From NCBI RefSeq assembly GCF_000712295.1, contig NZ_JMKI01000008.1:1-64000 (forward strand): a stretch of 64,000 bases of DNA, read 5' to 3'. Below the pieces are notes generated by a model. The model ran no database searches. It worked only from the letters and a program-made list of their open reading frames with translations, and was not told the origin of the DNA. Position numbers and translations under genes: made by a program. This document shows positions 23,704 to 32,881 of the stretch, piece by piece. The stretch's first letter is position 1; the number at the start of each line of letters is the position of its first letter. Origin of the DNA: Synergistes jonesii. GTDB lineage: Bacteria; Synergistota; Synergistia; Synergistales; Synergistaceae.

Positions 23704-26144
23704 TACGGTTTCTGATCCATACAGCCTCGTGGCGGACGAGCCGGAGCGCGATGCGAATTTTCTTTCTCTCCATCCTCCGCCTCTTCGAACATGCGTTCAA
23801 GCTCGTCGTCGTCGGGGGCGAAGTCGAAGGGAGGCTTTTCCGGCGCTCGGCTGCGGTTTTTCAGACGCTCGGCGAGGCGCGTGTATCTCGTCCGCGTTTT
23901 GTCGTTTTCGACCGCTATGCGCAGCGCTTTTTTCTGCCCGACTATCACGACTAATTTTTTGCCGCGCGTTATAGCCGTGTAAAGCAGGTTTCTTTGAAGC
24001 ATTACGTAGTGCTGAGTGAGCAGCGGGATGACGACGGCCGGATACTCGGAGCCCTGCGATTTGTGTATCGAAACGGCGTAAGCGTGGACGAGCTCTTCGA
24101 GTTCGGCGAATTCGTAGTTCACGAAGCCGGAGTCCATTTTCACGGTGACGCGCGCTTCCTCGCCGTCCACCTTCGTTATCGTACCGATGTCGCCGTTGTA
24201 GACGTCTTTGTCGTAGTTGTTTTTTATCTGCATCACCTTGTCGCCCTCTTTGAAGACACGCTCAAGGCGCTGCACCGATGCCCCCCGCCCCCTGTTCAGG
24301 ATTTTCTGCAGTTCTATGTTGAGACGTTTCGTTCCAAGCATTCCGTTGTGCATCGGAGCCAGCACCTGTATGTCGTCCACGGGGTCGAAGTTGAAACGTT
24401 TTGGGATGTTTTCGGAGACAAGTTTTTTTATCGTCCGCAGCACCTTCGCGTCGAGCAGCTCTTTGTACTCCTCTTCGCCGAGGCTTTTATCGACCGCTGG
24501 CTCTATGAAATAAAAATCTGAAATCTCGCCTCGCTGATTCTCCGGCAGAAGGGGCATGAGCCCGCTGTTGACGCGGTGGGCGTTGACTATTATGCGGCTC
24601 TCGCGCCCCTGACGGAATATCTCGCGCAGTTCTACGACGGGGCAGACGCCGGAATCGATGAGGTCTTTCAGCACATTGCCCGGCGAAACCGACGGCAGTT
24701 GGTTGACGTCGCCGACGAATATCAGAGACGCCCCTTTCGGCACGGCCTTCAGCAAATGGTGGAAGAGTATCTGATCCACCATCGACGCCTCGTCGACGAT
24801 CAAAAGGTCGCAGGAGAGAGGGTTGCCCTCGTTGCGCATGAAGAAGCCGTTCGCACCCGGCGAGGAAGCGCTCTCGAACGGATGCGAGCCGCTGCCGGTG
24901 TATTCGAGAAGCCTATGGATAGTTTTCGCCTCGTGTCCGGTCGCCTCGGCCATCCTCTTCGCGGCGCGTCCGGTAGGCGCGGCAAGCATCACGTTGAAGC
25001 CGCCCTCCTCGCGCAGGCGGAGCACGGCGCGGATTATCGTCGTTTTGCCGGTTCCGGGGCCGCCCGTTATGACCATAACTTTCGAGCCTACCGCCGTCCT
25101 TATCGCTTCGCGCTGCGCTTCGGCGAGAGTTATCCCCATCTCGCGCTCAAGCCACGGCAGAGCCTCGTCGCAGTTGACGAATTGGCCGTTGTAAGGCTCG
25201 TCTATCAGCGAAAGCAGTTTTTTCGCCGACGCCGTCTCGGCGTAATGAAATGCCGGCAGATAGACGGCATCCCGCTCCATGCCGCTCTCGTCGGTGTATT
25301 TTTCTACCGTGATATGCCCCGCGATCCTCGCCTGCTCTATCCCCTCGCGCGCCATTTCGGCGCCGACGAGCAGAGTCTGAGCGGTATGGGTCGCGAGCAT
25401 TTCGGCCGGCACGAAGACGTGTCCCTCCGCCGTGAGCTGGTTAAGCGCGTAGTGGACTCCGGCGCGGACGCGAAGCGGCGAGTCCTGCGCGATGCCTAAT
25501 TTGCGCGCTATCTTGTCCGCTATCGTGAAGCCTATACCGGCGACGTCCTGCGCCATGCGGTAGGGATTTTCCTTCAGCGCCGCTATCGTGCCCTCTCCAT
25601 ACTGGCGGAATATGCGCATCGCGTAGCCCGCCCCTATGCCGTAGCCCTGCAGGAAGACCATCACTTCCCTTATCTCGCGTCGCTCGCGCCAGGACTGGGC
25701 GATCTCTTGGGCTTTTTTCGCGCTTATACCGCGGATATGCGTAAGGCGTTCAGGCTCCTCGTCGAGCACGGAAATGGTGTCCCCGCCGAACTCTTCGACG
25801 ATTTTTTTCGCGGTCGACGGGCCTATGCCGCGTATCAGCCCCGAGGCGAGGAATTTTTCTATCCCCTCCGTCGTCGCCGGAATGGCCGGCTCGCATTTCG
25901 TCGCGTGCAGCTGCATGCCGTAGCGCGGATTTTTCTCCCAGCGTCCCGTGACCGAGAGCATCTCTCCCGGCGCCGGCTCGGCCATACAGCCGACAACGGT
26001 GATAAGGTCCGCGTGGTCGCGCACACTCAAGCGGAGAACGGTATAGCCGTTCTCCGCATTGTGGTATGTAAGGCGCTCCACCTGCCCATTCAACTCTATT
26101 TCGGGAAGGGGAGCTGATTTGACAGTGTTTTCTTTATCGGACAA
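23703..26144 (-). CDS. recD2: ATP-dependent RecD2-type DNA helicase
   Basis: An 813-residue superfamily 1B helicase that unwinds DNA 5' to 3'. The N-terminal OB-like region begins ELNGQVERLTYHNAENGYTV, followed by helix-hairpin-helix repeats (LIRGIGPSTAKKIVEEFG; ITHIRGIS-like LTHIRGISAKKAQEI) that mark RecD2 rather than RecBCD-linked RecD. Motor motifs are Walker A ITGGPGTGKTTIIRAV, Walker B LLIVDEASMVDQ and the C-terminal YAVSIHKSQGSEYPAVVIPL. No recB or recC is nearby, which fits RecD2. It stands upstream of a possible coupled 49-residue gene and 8 bases after the start side of an amidohydrolase gene (26153), so it is likely in one operon with it and pepA. Confidence 0.93.
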   Translation of the reverse strand: MSDKENTVKSAPLPEIELNGQVERLTYHNAENGYTVLRLSVRDHADLITVVGCMAEPAPGEMLSVTGRWEKNPRYGMQLHATKCEPAIPATTEGIEKFLASGLIRGIGPSTAKKIVEEFGGDTISVLDEEPERLTHIRGISAKKAQEIAQSWRERREIREVMVFLQGYGIGAGYAMRIFRQYGEGTIAALKENPYRMAQDVAGIGFTIADKIARKLGIAQDSPLRVRAGVHYALNQLTAEGHVFVPAEMLATHTAQTLLVGAEMAREGIEQARIAGHITVEKYTDESGMERDAVYLPAFHYAETASAKKLLSLIDEPYNGQFVNCDEALPWLEREMGITLAEAQREAIRTAVGSKVMVITGGPGTGKTTIIRAVLRLREEGGFNVMLAAPTGRAAKRMAEATGHEAKTIHRLLEYTGSGSHPFESASSPGANGFFMRNEGNPLSCDLLIVDEASMVDQILFHHLLKAVPKGASLIFVGDVNQLPSVSPGNVLKDLIDSGVCPVVELREIFRQGRESRIIVNAHRVNSGLMPLLPENQRGEISDFYFIEPAVDKSLGEEEYKELLDAKVLRTIKKLVSENIPKRFNFDPVDDIQVLAPMHNGMLGTKRLNIELQKILNRGRGASVQRLERVFKEGDKVMQIKNNYDKDVYNGDIGTITKVDGEEARVTVKMDSGFVNYEFAELEELVHAYAVSIHKSQGSEYPAVVIPLLTQHYVMLQRNLLYTAITRGKKLVVIVGQKKALRIAVENDKTRTRYTRLAERLKNRSRAPEKPPFDFAPDDDELERMFEEAEDGEKENSHRAPARPPRGCMDQKP

Positions 26145-26152
26145 GCTTTATC

Positions 26153-27778
26153 CTATTTTATGAATCTGATCCTGCCGTCGACCACCGTAAGGCCGTTTTC
26201 CACGTTCAGCAGGTCGTTCTCCGACACCGTGAACGGATCGTTCATGAACGCAGCCATGTCCGCGGCCTTGCCGGGTTCGAGCGTGCCGCGCCACGGCAGT
26301 TCCCCGCAGATGTTCGCTCCGCCGCTCGTGTAGAGCGAAAAGGCTTCCACCCTGTCGAGGCGCTGCGACGGCATCCAGCCGTGCTCCGGCTTGTCGTTCA
26401 GATCCTGGCGCAGTATCGCTGCGCGTATGCCGATGAACGGGTCGAGCGACTCCGAAGGAGCGTCCGAGCCTGCGCCGACCGGAATGCCCGCGTTGATCAG
26501 AGACTTCCACGCATAGCTCCAGCGTGCGCGCTCGGCGTCGAGGCGATGCATTACGATCGGCCAGTCGGAGGTGACGAACGCCGGCTGTATGTCGGCCATC
26601 ACGCCGAGAGAAGCCATACGCGCGTAAAGGTCCGCGCCTCCGACCTGACAGTGGACTATCCTGTGCGCCATATCGGCGTTATCCGCGTCCTTCGCCGCTT
26701 CGACCGCGTTCAGACAGCGCTCTATCGCTCCGTCGCCGATCGCGTAAAACGCGACCTGCATGCCCGCCTCCTGCGCCCTTCTGACGAGTTTGTTCATCTC
26801 TCCCTGAGAGTGGGAGTAGACTCCGCGGTTTCCCGGGTCGTCGGAGTATTCTTCGCGAAGCGCCGCCGTGCGCGCGCCGAGCGTGCCGTCGACATGTATC
26901 TTTAACGGGCCGGAACGGAAGTAGCGCCCGCTTCTTTTATTGTTTCCGCTTTCGATGAAGGAGGCGAGCTCGTCGCCGTCGCGGAGGCACCACTGATGGG
27001 ATATGCGCAGCGGAATCTTTTCCTCCGATTCGATGGACTCGTAGAGATCGAAAATTTCCTGAACGCTGCCGGCTATCTCGAGGTCGTCCGTCTGCACGGA
27101 GGTTATCCCGTGGCTGACGAGCTTGTCGGCCGCTATCGAATACCAGCGGCGCAGCGATTCTTTCGAATGGGGCGGGAGTTTCATCCTGACCCAGTTCACC
27201 GCGGTTTCGCTGATTATCCCGTTCGGTACGCCCTTCGCATCCGTCTCGATGACGCCTCCGGCGATACGGAAGCCCGGCACTATGTTCAGCGTTTCCAGCG
27301 CCCTGCTGTTCAGCGCCGCGATGTGGCCGCAGGAACGTTCAAAAAAGAGCGGCAGCTCCGTCGAGATTCCGTCAAGGTCGCCTCTGTCGGGGAAGCGGTT
27401 CTCGTCCATGTTGTTCTGATTCCAGCCGCGGGCGTAGAACCAGCCGTTCTGAGGCACTGGATTTTCGCTGAGGAATTTTTTAGCGGACGAGACGAGTTCG
27501 TCGATCGAACGCGCGCCGCTGAGGTCGAGCGTCTCGAGGCTGCGCCCCGCCGCGATCAGGTGGATATGCGTGTCGGTGAAGCCGGGCAGCACATAGCGCC
27601 CCTTCATGTCGAGCACTACGGTCTTCGTATCGCAGCGCGCAAGAATCTCTTTGTCGGTGCCGAGCGCCTCTACCACTCCACCGCGCGAGAAAACCGCCTG
27701 CGCGCGGCCGGGATAGGCCATCGGATAGATGACTCCGTTTATAAGCGCAAGTGAATCTCTTCTTCTGTTCTCTGCCAT
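26153..27778 (-). CDS. Amidohydrolase, YtcJ-like (Amidohydro_3)
   Basis: A 541-residue metal-dependent hydrolase. VLPGFTDTHIHLIAAGRSLETLDLSG (split here: GFTDTHIHLIAAGRS near residue 75) holds the HxH metal pair, ARGWNQNNMDENRFPDR is the typical YtcJ stretch, and AGSDAPSESLDPF near 440 holds the C-terminal metal aspartate. Members cleave N-acyl or amide bonds; the substrate is unknown. There is no signal peptide, so it is cytosolic. It lies 4 bases after pepA and 9 before recD2 on the same strand. Closeness to an aminopeptidase suggests a role in peptide or amino-acid derivative breakdown, but this is only context. Confidence 0.87.
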   Translation of the reverse strand: MAENRRRDSLALINGVIYPMAYPGRAQAVFSRGGVVEALGTDKEILARCDTKTVVLDMKGRYVLPGFTDTHIHLIAAGRSLETLDLSGARSIDELVSSAKKFLSENPVPQNGWFYARGWNQNNMDENRFPDRGDLDGISTELPLFFERSCGHIAALNSRALETLNIVPGFRIAGGVIETDAKGVPNGIISETAVNWVRMKLPPHSKESLRRWYSIAADKLVSHGITSVQTDDLEIAGSVQEIFDLYESIESEEKIPLRISHQWCLRDGDELASFIESGNNKRSGRYFRSGPLKIHVDGTLGARTAALREEYSDDPGNRGVYSHSQGEMNKLVRRAQEAGMQVAFYAIGDGAIERCLNAVEAAKDADNADMAHRIVHCQVGGADLYARMASLGVMADIQPAFVTSDWPIVMHRLDAERARWSYAWKSLINAGIPVGAGSDAPSESLDPFIGIRAAILRQDLNDKPEHGWMPSQRLDRVEAFSLYTSGGANICGELPWRGTLEPGKAADMAAFMNDPFTVSENDLLNVENGLTVVDGRIRFIK

Positions 27779-27781
27779 CTT

Positions 27782-29245
27782 TTACAATTCCGCTACAAGC
27801 TCCGCAAGCGTTCGCGCTCCATATCCAGATTCCCCTTTAACGTAGTAACTGTACGGCGATTTTACGAAATCGACGGCGGCCATGTCTATATGAGCCCATG
27901 GAATGCCCTTCTCGACGAACTCTTCGAGAAACATCGCCGCCGTTATCGCCCCGCCGTAACGTCCCGCGCCGTTGACGAGGTCGGCTACAGGCGATTTGAG
28001 CAGTTTGCGGAGGTTCGGGTCGTCCATCGGCAGCTTCCACATACGTTCCCCGCAGGCCTTAGCCGCGCCTAGGACCTTACCGCCGAATTCTTCGTCGTTG
28101 GTGAAAAGCCCCGCCGAGGTCGAGCCGAGCGCCACGGCGCAGGCCCCCGTCAGCGTCGCTATGTCGACTATCATGTCCGGCTTCAGCTCCGACGCATAGC
28201 TCAGCGCGTCGGCCAAGGTCATCCTTCCTTCGCAGTCCGTGTTGAAGACTTCTATCGTTTTGCCGTTGCGCGCGCGGACTATGTCGTCCGGCCTGTACGA
28301 AGAGCCGCCGGGCATATTCTCCGCCGCGGCAACGATGGCGCTGACCTTCCAAGGAAGAGCGAGCTTCACTATCGCGCGCATGGCGCCGAGCACGGCGCAG
28401 GCGCCGCTCTTGTCGCCCTTCATCGTCAGCATGTATTCCGCGGGCTTGATATCGAGCCCGCCGCTGTCGAAGGTGAGCCCCTTGCCTACGAGGACGATGT
28501 GCCCCTTGGCGCCGTCTTTCGGCGCGTATGTGAGACGGACGAAGCGCGGCGGATTCGCCGACCCCTTGCCTACCGCGTAATAAGCGCCCATCCTTTCCTC
28601 CTCTATTCTTTTTTCGTCCCATATCTCGCAGTCGATGCCGAGCTCCTCCGCGAGCGCCTTCGCCCTTTCGGCAAAGGCGACGGGGGTTATCACGTTGCCC
28701 GGCTCGTTCGCCAGGTCGCGAGCCCACATCTGAGCCTCGGCCATCGCCGCGCCGAGCGCCGCGCCCTTTTCGCTGCCGCCCGCTATCACGATATCTTCGA
28801 CGGGAGCGAACTTGTCTTTTTCGTCCTTTTTGATGTACTTGTCGAAGCGGTAAGAGGCGAGAGAGGCTCCTTCGGCGACGGCGCGCGATCGGCTCTCGTC
28901 GGAGGCGTCCGCCATCGTTATCGACAGCGACGGCAGCCCTTTGCCGGCCGCGGCGCGCGCGATGCGGAAGGAAGCTTCGCGAAGGGCGTCGAGAGTGCTT
29001 TCTTCCTCGTTGCCAGTGCCGGCGAGCACGACGCAGCGGACGTTCTTCTCCGCCACAGGGATCACGAGGGTAGAGCCGGCTTCCGCTTTAAATTTTTCGT
29101 TTACCGCTACGCGGCGGCAGAAATCGCGCGTATCCCCGCGCAGCGGGTCGAGAGGGAGCGTCTCCGCTTCTCCCTGCTGAAGGATTATGCCTATCGCGGC
29201 GAGCGCCTCTGCGTCGAAATCTTCGTTTTGAATTCTTATCGTCAT
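27782..29245 (-). CDS. pepA: Leucyl aminopeptidase (M17 family)
   Basis: A 487-residue cytosolic peptidase that frees N-terminal residues from peptides. The C-terminal catalytic half has the two-metal motifs VGKGLTFDSGGLDIKP, MKGDKSGACAVLGAM and the M17 signature NTDCEGRMTLADALSY. The N-terminal half is the usual divergent domain. ATG 29245 has GGAGG seven bases upstream; a start 12 codons earlier has none. It leads the operon pepA-amidohydrolase-recD2 and is divergent from threonine dehydratase, which suits an organism that lives on peptides. Confidence 0.94.
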   Translation of the reverse strand: MTIRIQNEDFDAEALAAIGIILQQGEAETLPLDPLRGDTRDFCRRVAVNEKFKAEAGSTLVIPVAEKNVRCVVLAGTGNEEESTLDALREASFRIARAAAGKGLPSLSITMADASDESRSRAVAEGASLASYRFDKYIKKDEKDKFAPVEDIVIAGGSEKGAALGAAMAEAQMWARDLANEPGNVITPVAFAERAKALAEELGIDCEIWDEKRIEEERMGAYYAVGKGSANPPRFVRLTYAPKDGAKGHIVLVGKGLTFDSGGLDIKPAEYMLTMKGDKSGACAVLGAMRAIVKLALPWKVSAIVAAAENMPGGSSYRPDDIVRARNGKTIEVFNTDCEGRMTLADALSYASELKPDMIVDIATLTGACAVALGSTSAGLFTNDEEFGGKVLGAAKACGERMWKLPMDDPNLRKLLKSPVADLVNGAGRYGGAITAAMFLEEFVEKGIPWAHIDMAAVDFVKSPYSYYVKGESGYGARTLAELVAEL

Positions 29246-29548
29246 CCAATTTCCTCCAAATCCGTCAAGTCCATGATTCATCCGCTCAAACCAAATTCAC
29301 ATTTAATTATCTCACATTTCTGGCCTTTTTTGCACGTTATCCGAAGAATTTTTAAAATTTACGGCAATAAAATCCAGTCTTTTTACGCACTTTCGATTCG
29401 ACGCGAACGAGCCTTGCAAACTTCTCTGGGAAAGCGCGCTTCGGCGCCCCTTTATAAAAAATTTGCAGCAGCCCGCAGGCTTTACCATAAAAAGTATATT
29501 TTTATGGTAATATTATTAAACAAACCAAAGCGTTATGGAGGCGAAGCG
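29246..29548. other. Divergent intergenic region pepA / threonine dehydratase
   Basis: Promoters for both directions should lie here. The part next to pepA is AT-rich (29280-29380). The main visible signal is the long inverted repeat at 29482-29510, listed separately. No gene is seen. Confidence 0.5.
29482..29510. promoter_or_regulatory. 29-bp perfect inverted repeat, operator candidate for threonine dehydratase
   Basis: TTACCATAAAAA (29482-29493) and TTTTTATGGTAA (29499-29510) are exact inverted copies around GTATA. TATTAT (29511-29516) directly after could be a -10 box, so a bound protein would block or position RNA polymerase. The repeat ends 38 bases before the start codon and before the ribosome site. 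Confidence 0.6.
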
Positions 29549-30532
29549 ATGGATAAACTTCCCTTTGACCCGACCATCACCGACGTGCTCAAGGCCTATA
29601 AGTTTTTAAAAGAGCGCGTGAGGCACACGCCTGCCGAATATTCGCGACAGCTCAGCGAAAGGGCGGGCGCGCCGGTCTATTTGAAGCTTGAGAACCTTCA
29701 GATCTGCGGATCGTTCAAGGTGCGCGGGGCCCTTTACAAGATGAACACGTTGACGCCGTCCGAGCGCGCGCTCGGCGTCGTGACCTGTTCGAGCGGCAAC
29801 CACGGACAGGGCGTCGCGATGGCTGCGAAGGAACTCGGCGTCAAGACGAAGATCTTCGTGCCGAAGGATTGTCCCGAAACAAAAAAGGCCGCGATAAAAT
29901 GGCTCGGCGGAGAATTCGTCGAGCTGATAGTCACCGAGGGCGATTACGATTTCGCCGAGAAGGAGTCGCACGAATATTCGGCGAAGCAGGGCATGACGTA
30001 CGTATCGTCGTTCGAAGATCCTACCGTCATCGCAGGCCAGGGCACGGCGGCGTTCGAAATGTTCACGGACGTCCCGGATATAGAGCTGCTTCTCGTTCCG
30101 GCCGGCGGCGGCGGGCTGCTGAACGGAACGGCGATAGCGGCGAAGGCCCTCAATCCGAACGTCGAAATCTGGGGCGTTCAAAGCGAAGCGTCGAACCCCT
30201 GGGTCGTCTCGTGGCGGGACGGAATAGTCAAGGAAGTGACCTACGCGGAATCGATCGCGGACGGGCTGTACGGCGGAATCCCGCAGAGCACGCTCACTCT
30301 CGCCAAGACGCGCGTGAAGGGGATACTCGAAGTGACGGAAAAAGATTTGGCGCGCGCGATAGCGTTCATGTTCCGCGAACAGCGCTACGTCATCGAGGGC
30401 GCCGGCATAGCCGGGATCGCGGCCGCGCTAGCCGGCAGGGCTCCGATAAACGGAAGGAAGACCGGCATAGTCGTCTCCGGAGGCAATATCGACGACGCCA
30501 AGCTGTCGAAGATTCTCGCCGAATACAAATAG
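29549..30532 (+). CDS. Threonine/serine dehydratase, short catabolic type
   Basis: A 327-residue PLP enzyme that converts threonine (or serine) to 2-oxobutyrate (or pyruvate) and ammonia. The PLP lysine is K57 in QICGSFKVRGA, SSGNHGQGVAMAAKEL binds substrate, and PAGGGGLLNGTA holds the PLP phosphate. There is no C-terminal ACT regulatory domain, so it is the TdcB-like degradative form and not the isoleucine-pathway IlvA. ATG 29549 with GGAGG seven bases upstream is chosen over a much longer open frame that only overlaps pepA. A large inverted repeat lies just upstream and a terminator just downstream, so it is a single-gene unit. Confidence 0.92.
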   Translation: MDKLPFDPTITDVLKAYKFLKERVRHTPAEYSRQLSERAGAPVYLKLENLQICGSFKVRGALYKMNTLTPSERALGVVTCSSGNHGQGVAMAAKELGVKTKIFVPKDCPETKKAAIKWLGGEFVELIVTEGDYDFAEKESHEYSAKQGMTYVSSFEDPTVIAGQGTAAFEMFTDVPDIELLLVPAGGGGLLNGTAIAAKALNPNVEIWGVQSEASNPWVVSWRDGIVKEVTYAESIADGLYGGIPQSTLTLAKTRVKGILEVTEKDLARAIAFMFREQRYVIEGAGIAGIAAALAGRAPINGRKTGIVVSGGNIDDAKLSKILAEYK

Positions 30533-30556
30533 GGAAACGTTCTGCGGAAAAATTTT

Positions 30557-30594
30557 TGCGGGGCGCGCCGATGAAGCGCGTCCCGCAGCTTTTA
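30557..30594 (+). terminator. Terminator between threonine dehydratase and the convergent gene
   Basis: TGCGGGGCGCG (30557-30567) pairs with CGCGTCCCGCA (30577-30587) with one G-T pair, then GCTTTTAT. It serves the plus-strand gene ending at 30532. Confidence 0.75.
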
Positions 30595-30598
30595 TCCG

Positions 30599-31285
30599 CT
30601 ATCTGTCGGCCTTTTCGATCCCCATCGCGGGAAGCGGAGGGACCTTCAGCTCCGGAGCCGGGCCGAGGACTTCCTTGGTCGCGTCGAGCTCCATATCGAA
30701 GAGCGCCTGCGTCACTCGCATCTGAGTAAGGTCGTCGGTCTCGTAGCTTATCGAGCAGCGCCTGTAGCCGAACTTCTCGGCGAAAAACGAAATGTTCGAC
30801 TTTTCAAGCCCGCAGTGTCTCTGAAACGCGCGGTGAAGCGACTGGATGAAATCCGCTTCGTTGAAGAAGGGATCCTCGTCGATCAGCATAAGCACCTTGC
30901 ATTCGTCGACGAGCACGTCTCCGTCCCAGATGTCGCAAAGCGTCAGGCCGGCCATCAGCCCGGGGAATTTACGAAGCAGAGGGAGCACCGAATGCTCTAA
31001 CTGTTCCGAATAGGCGAAGACCATCGTAAAGCCCAGCTCCGTCGTCTCGTTGCGCTGGGGGTCGATCATGTTCTGCCTCGCCATCGTCCCGATGTTGCCG
31101 CTCTTGAAGCTGCGAAGATATAAAAATTCGCTCTTCATCTCGAACGCGAGCCCGGCGACCCCCCCGAGCAGCGGATTGTAGAGCCCGTTGACGGAGACCG
31201 GCGAAAAATCTCTGCCGTAAGGAACCCACGGCGCTATGTCAAGGTCGATGTTTTGATCCCAGTAAGGAAGTATCGAAGAAATCAT
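30599..31285 (-). CDS. Protein of unknown function, 228 residues
   Basis: I do not recognise this family. ATG 31285 has GGAGG upstream (about 11 bases) and replaces a longer reading whose first 34 residues look random. There is no signal peptide or membrane helix. The body contains GRDFSPVSVNGLYNPLLGG, EFLYLRSFKSGNIGTMARQN, FTMVFAYSEQLEHSVLPLLR and FADKFGYRR-like sequence (FAEKFGYRRCSISYETDD). Mixed alpha/beta composition, acidic and no clear catalytic motif. The codon use matches the neighbours, so it is a resident gene. It lies 77 bases after the DUF2400 gene on the same strand and may share its transcript. Confidence 0.75.
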   Translation of the reverse strand: MISSILPYWDQNIDLDIAPWVPYGRDFSPVSVNGLYNPLLGGVAGLAFEMKSEFLYLRSFKSGNIGTMARQNMIDPQRNETTELGFTMVFAYSEQLEHSVLPLLRKFPGLMAGLTLCDIWDGDVLVDECKVLMLIDEDPFFNEADFIQSLHRAFQRHCGLEKSNISFFAEKFGYRRCSISYETDDLTQMRVTQALFDMELDATKEVLGPAPELKVPPLPAMGIEKADR

Positions 31286-31362
31286 CCCTGCCGCAGCCTC
31301 CTTTTCGTTTTGTGAAATTATAGCATCACAGCGCGGCCAGGTAAACAGCAAGCGGCGCCGCG

Positions 31363-32184
31363 TCAGCGCCCCCTGCCGCAGTGCCACTTTTCGAAGAGCT
31401 CTTCCACCGTCATCTCTTCGCGAATGCCGTAACGCGTCAGAGAAAAATCATATTTCACCGGATCCTCCGCGCAGAGCTCCCTGAAATTTTCCGTTATCTC
31501 GGCGGCCGCCCTGCCGTTCGCGCTCTTCAGCGAGCAGAGGCCGAGCGTCGACGCTATGTTGAAGAGGTGCGTATCGAGCGGGACGATCAGGTCGGCGGGA
31601 GAGATTTCCCGCCAGCCGCCCGGGTCGACGTCGTCGTGCCGCACCATCCAGCGCAGATAGAGCGCCATGCGCTTACAGGCGCTGCCCTTCGACGGACGAG
31701 GCAGGAGGAAGGAATTCTCGCAGCCGGCGTAGGCGTTCATCGCGCCGGCGAAATTTTCCATCGCACCGTAAATATCGCCGCGCCACCCCGAGAGAAACAG
31801 TTTTTCCAGGGAGCCGTATTCGCGCAGTGCGCCGCCTATCGCGCCCAGAAAGCCGCAGATGGAAGCGCAGTCGGTGAACCTGTGCACGAAGCCTGCGAGT
31901 TTCTCTTCGTATTCGCCGCGCCCGCTCCGCTTCAGATATTCGGCGGGATGCTCTCCTAAAGCCTCAAGGACGCGCCGCACGCTCCTCAATATCTGCGCCA
32001 CCCTGCCGTAGGCGAGGGCCGAGGCGATCAGCCCGACGACTTCGCGGTCCGCCGCGCTTTCGTAGCCGTACAGGAATTGCAGCGGGTCCGGCGAAACATA
32101 GATACGCCTGTTGTAATCCCCGTAAATTTTTTCAAATATCGGCCTGCTCGCCGCCCTCGCCTCGGCGCTCTCCAGAGGCCTCAT
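31363..32184 (-). CDS. DUF2400 / TIGR02757 family protein
   Basis: A 273-residue cytosolic protein of a conserved family without proven function. Diagnostic parts are DPLQFLYGY, EVVGLIASALAYGRVAQILRSVRRVLE, LPRPSKGSACKRMALYLRWMVR and PLDTHLFNIASTLGL. The family is thought to be related to helix-hairpin-helix DNA glycosylases by its helical pattern, but I cannot confirm this from the sequence. ATG 32184 starts two bases after the stop of the flavin reductase gene, so translation is probably coupled; a longer frame upstream only overlaps that gene. Confidence 0.82.
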   Translation of the reverse strand: MRPLESAEARAASRPIFEKIYGDYNRRIYVSPDPLQFLYGYESAADREVVGLIASALAYGRVAQILRSVRRVLEALGEHPAEYLKRSGRGEYEEKLAGFVHRFTDCASICGFLGAIGGALREYGSLEKLFLSGWRGDIYGAMENFAGAMNAYAGCENSFLLPRPSKGSACKRMALYLRWMVRHDDVDPGGWREISPADLIVPLDTHLFNIASTLGLCSLKSANGRAAAEITENFRELCAEDPVKYDFSLTRYGIREEMTVEELFEKWHCGRGR

Positions 32185-32186
32185 GA

Positions 32187-32711
32187 CTATTTGAGCGCGT
32201 TGAAGCCGAAAGTAGGCGCCGTCTTTGGCGACTTGCCCTTCTTGATGCTGTGGTATTCGCCGTAGGTCAGAAGAGGCGCTTCTTTGAAGAATACCGACTC
32301 GCGCACCTCGCCGACGAAAAGGATGTGGCTCGGCATGTCGACCGTGCGCACGACTTTCGCGTCGAACGCCGCGGCGCACCAGTCTTCGACGAGCGGTGTG
32401 CCTCCCTCGGACATCCTGTATTTGACGTTCGCGAATTTGTCTATGTCGCGCCCCGATTTGAAGCCGAACTGGCCGATGAAAGTCATCGGCACGTCGCGCT
32501 CAAGCACGGAAACGGAAAAGACCCCGCTCTTCGAGATCAGCTCCGTCGTAAGGTTAGCCTTGTTGAGGCAGGTAGCTACGCACAGAGGCTCCGAGGTTAT
32601 CTGCATCACAGTGTTTGCGATCTGCCCGTTCAGCCTGCCGTCAAGGTTAGTGCTGACTACATACATGCCGTAGGTCAGCGAAAACATTGCCTTCATATCG
32701 ATGTTCGCCAT
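32187..32711 (-). CDS. Flavin reductase domain protein (FMN-binding split barrel)
   Basis: A 174-residue protein of the flavin reductase-like/FMN-binding group. It begins MANIDMKAMFSLTYGMYVVS, then NGQIANTVMQITSEPLCVATCLNK, the stretch where FMN phosphate is held, and SGVFSVSVLERD. In strict anaerobes such proteins serve as the flavin part of oxygen or NO reduction partners, or as NAD(P)H:FMN reductases; there is no rubredoxin domain fused here. ATG 32711 with AAAGGAG seven bases upstream is chosen over a GTG three codons earlier that falls inside that ribosome site. It precedes the DUF2400 gene by two bases. Confidence 0.87.
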   Translation of the reverse strand: MANIDMKAMFSLTYGMYVVSTNLDGRLNGQIANTVMQITSEPLCVATCLNKANLTTELISKSGVFSVSVLERDVPMTFIGQFGFKSGRDIDKFANVKYRMSEGGTPLVEDWCAAAFDAKVVRTVDMPSHILFVGEVRESVFFKEAPLLTYGEYHSIKKGKSPKTAPTFGFNALK

Positions 32712-32840
32712 ATCGCCCACTCCTTTGTCATGTTATAGAGATATTTTATTTAAAGTCGCTATAAGCATCATAACCAAATCGGCGCGGTTGTCAAGCGGAA
32801 GTTATTGCAATATTGCAGGGCGCAGAAGGCCGGGAAATTA

Positions 32841-32868
32841 CACTGGGGCCGCCGCGGCGGCCCCAGTG
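32841..32868. terminator. 28-bp perfect palindrome after the second yjiH gene
   Basis: CACTGGGGCCGCCG and CGGCGGCCCCAGTG are exact inverted halves meeting at 32854/32855. It starts just after the stop of the minus-strand gene at 32882. The T-run is poor, so termination may need help from Rho. Confidence 0.55.
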
Positions 32869-32881
32869 CGTTTAGGGCTTC

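Noticed and set aside
28499-29548. Long 5' extension of the threonine dehydratase frame
   Set aside because: The extension is antisense to pepA and crosses the inverted-repeat promoter; the ATG at 29549 has a clear ribosome site.
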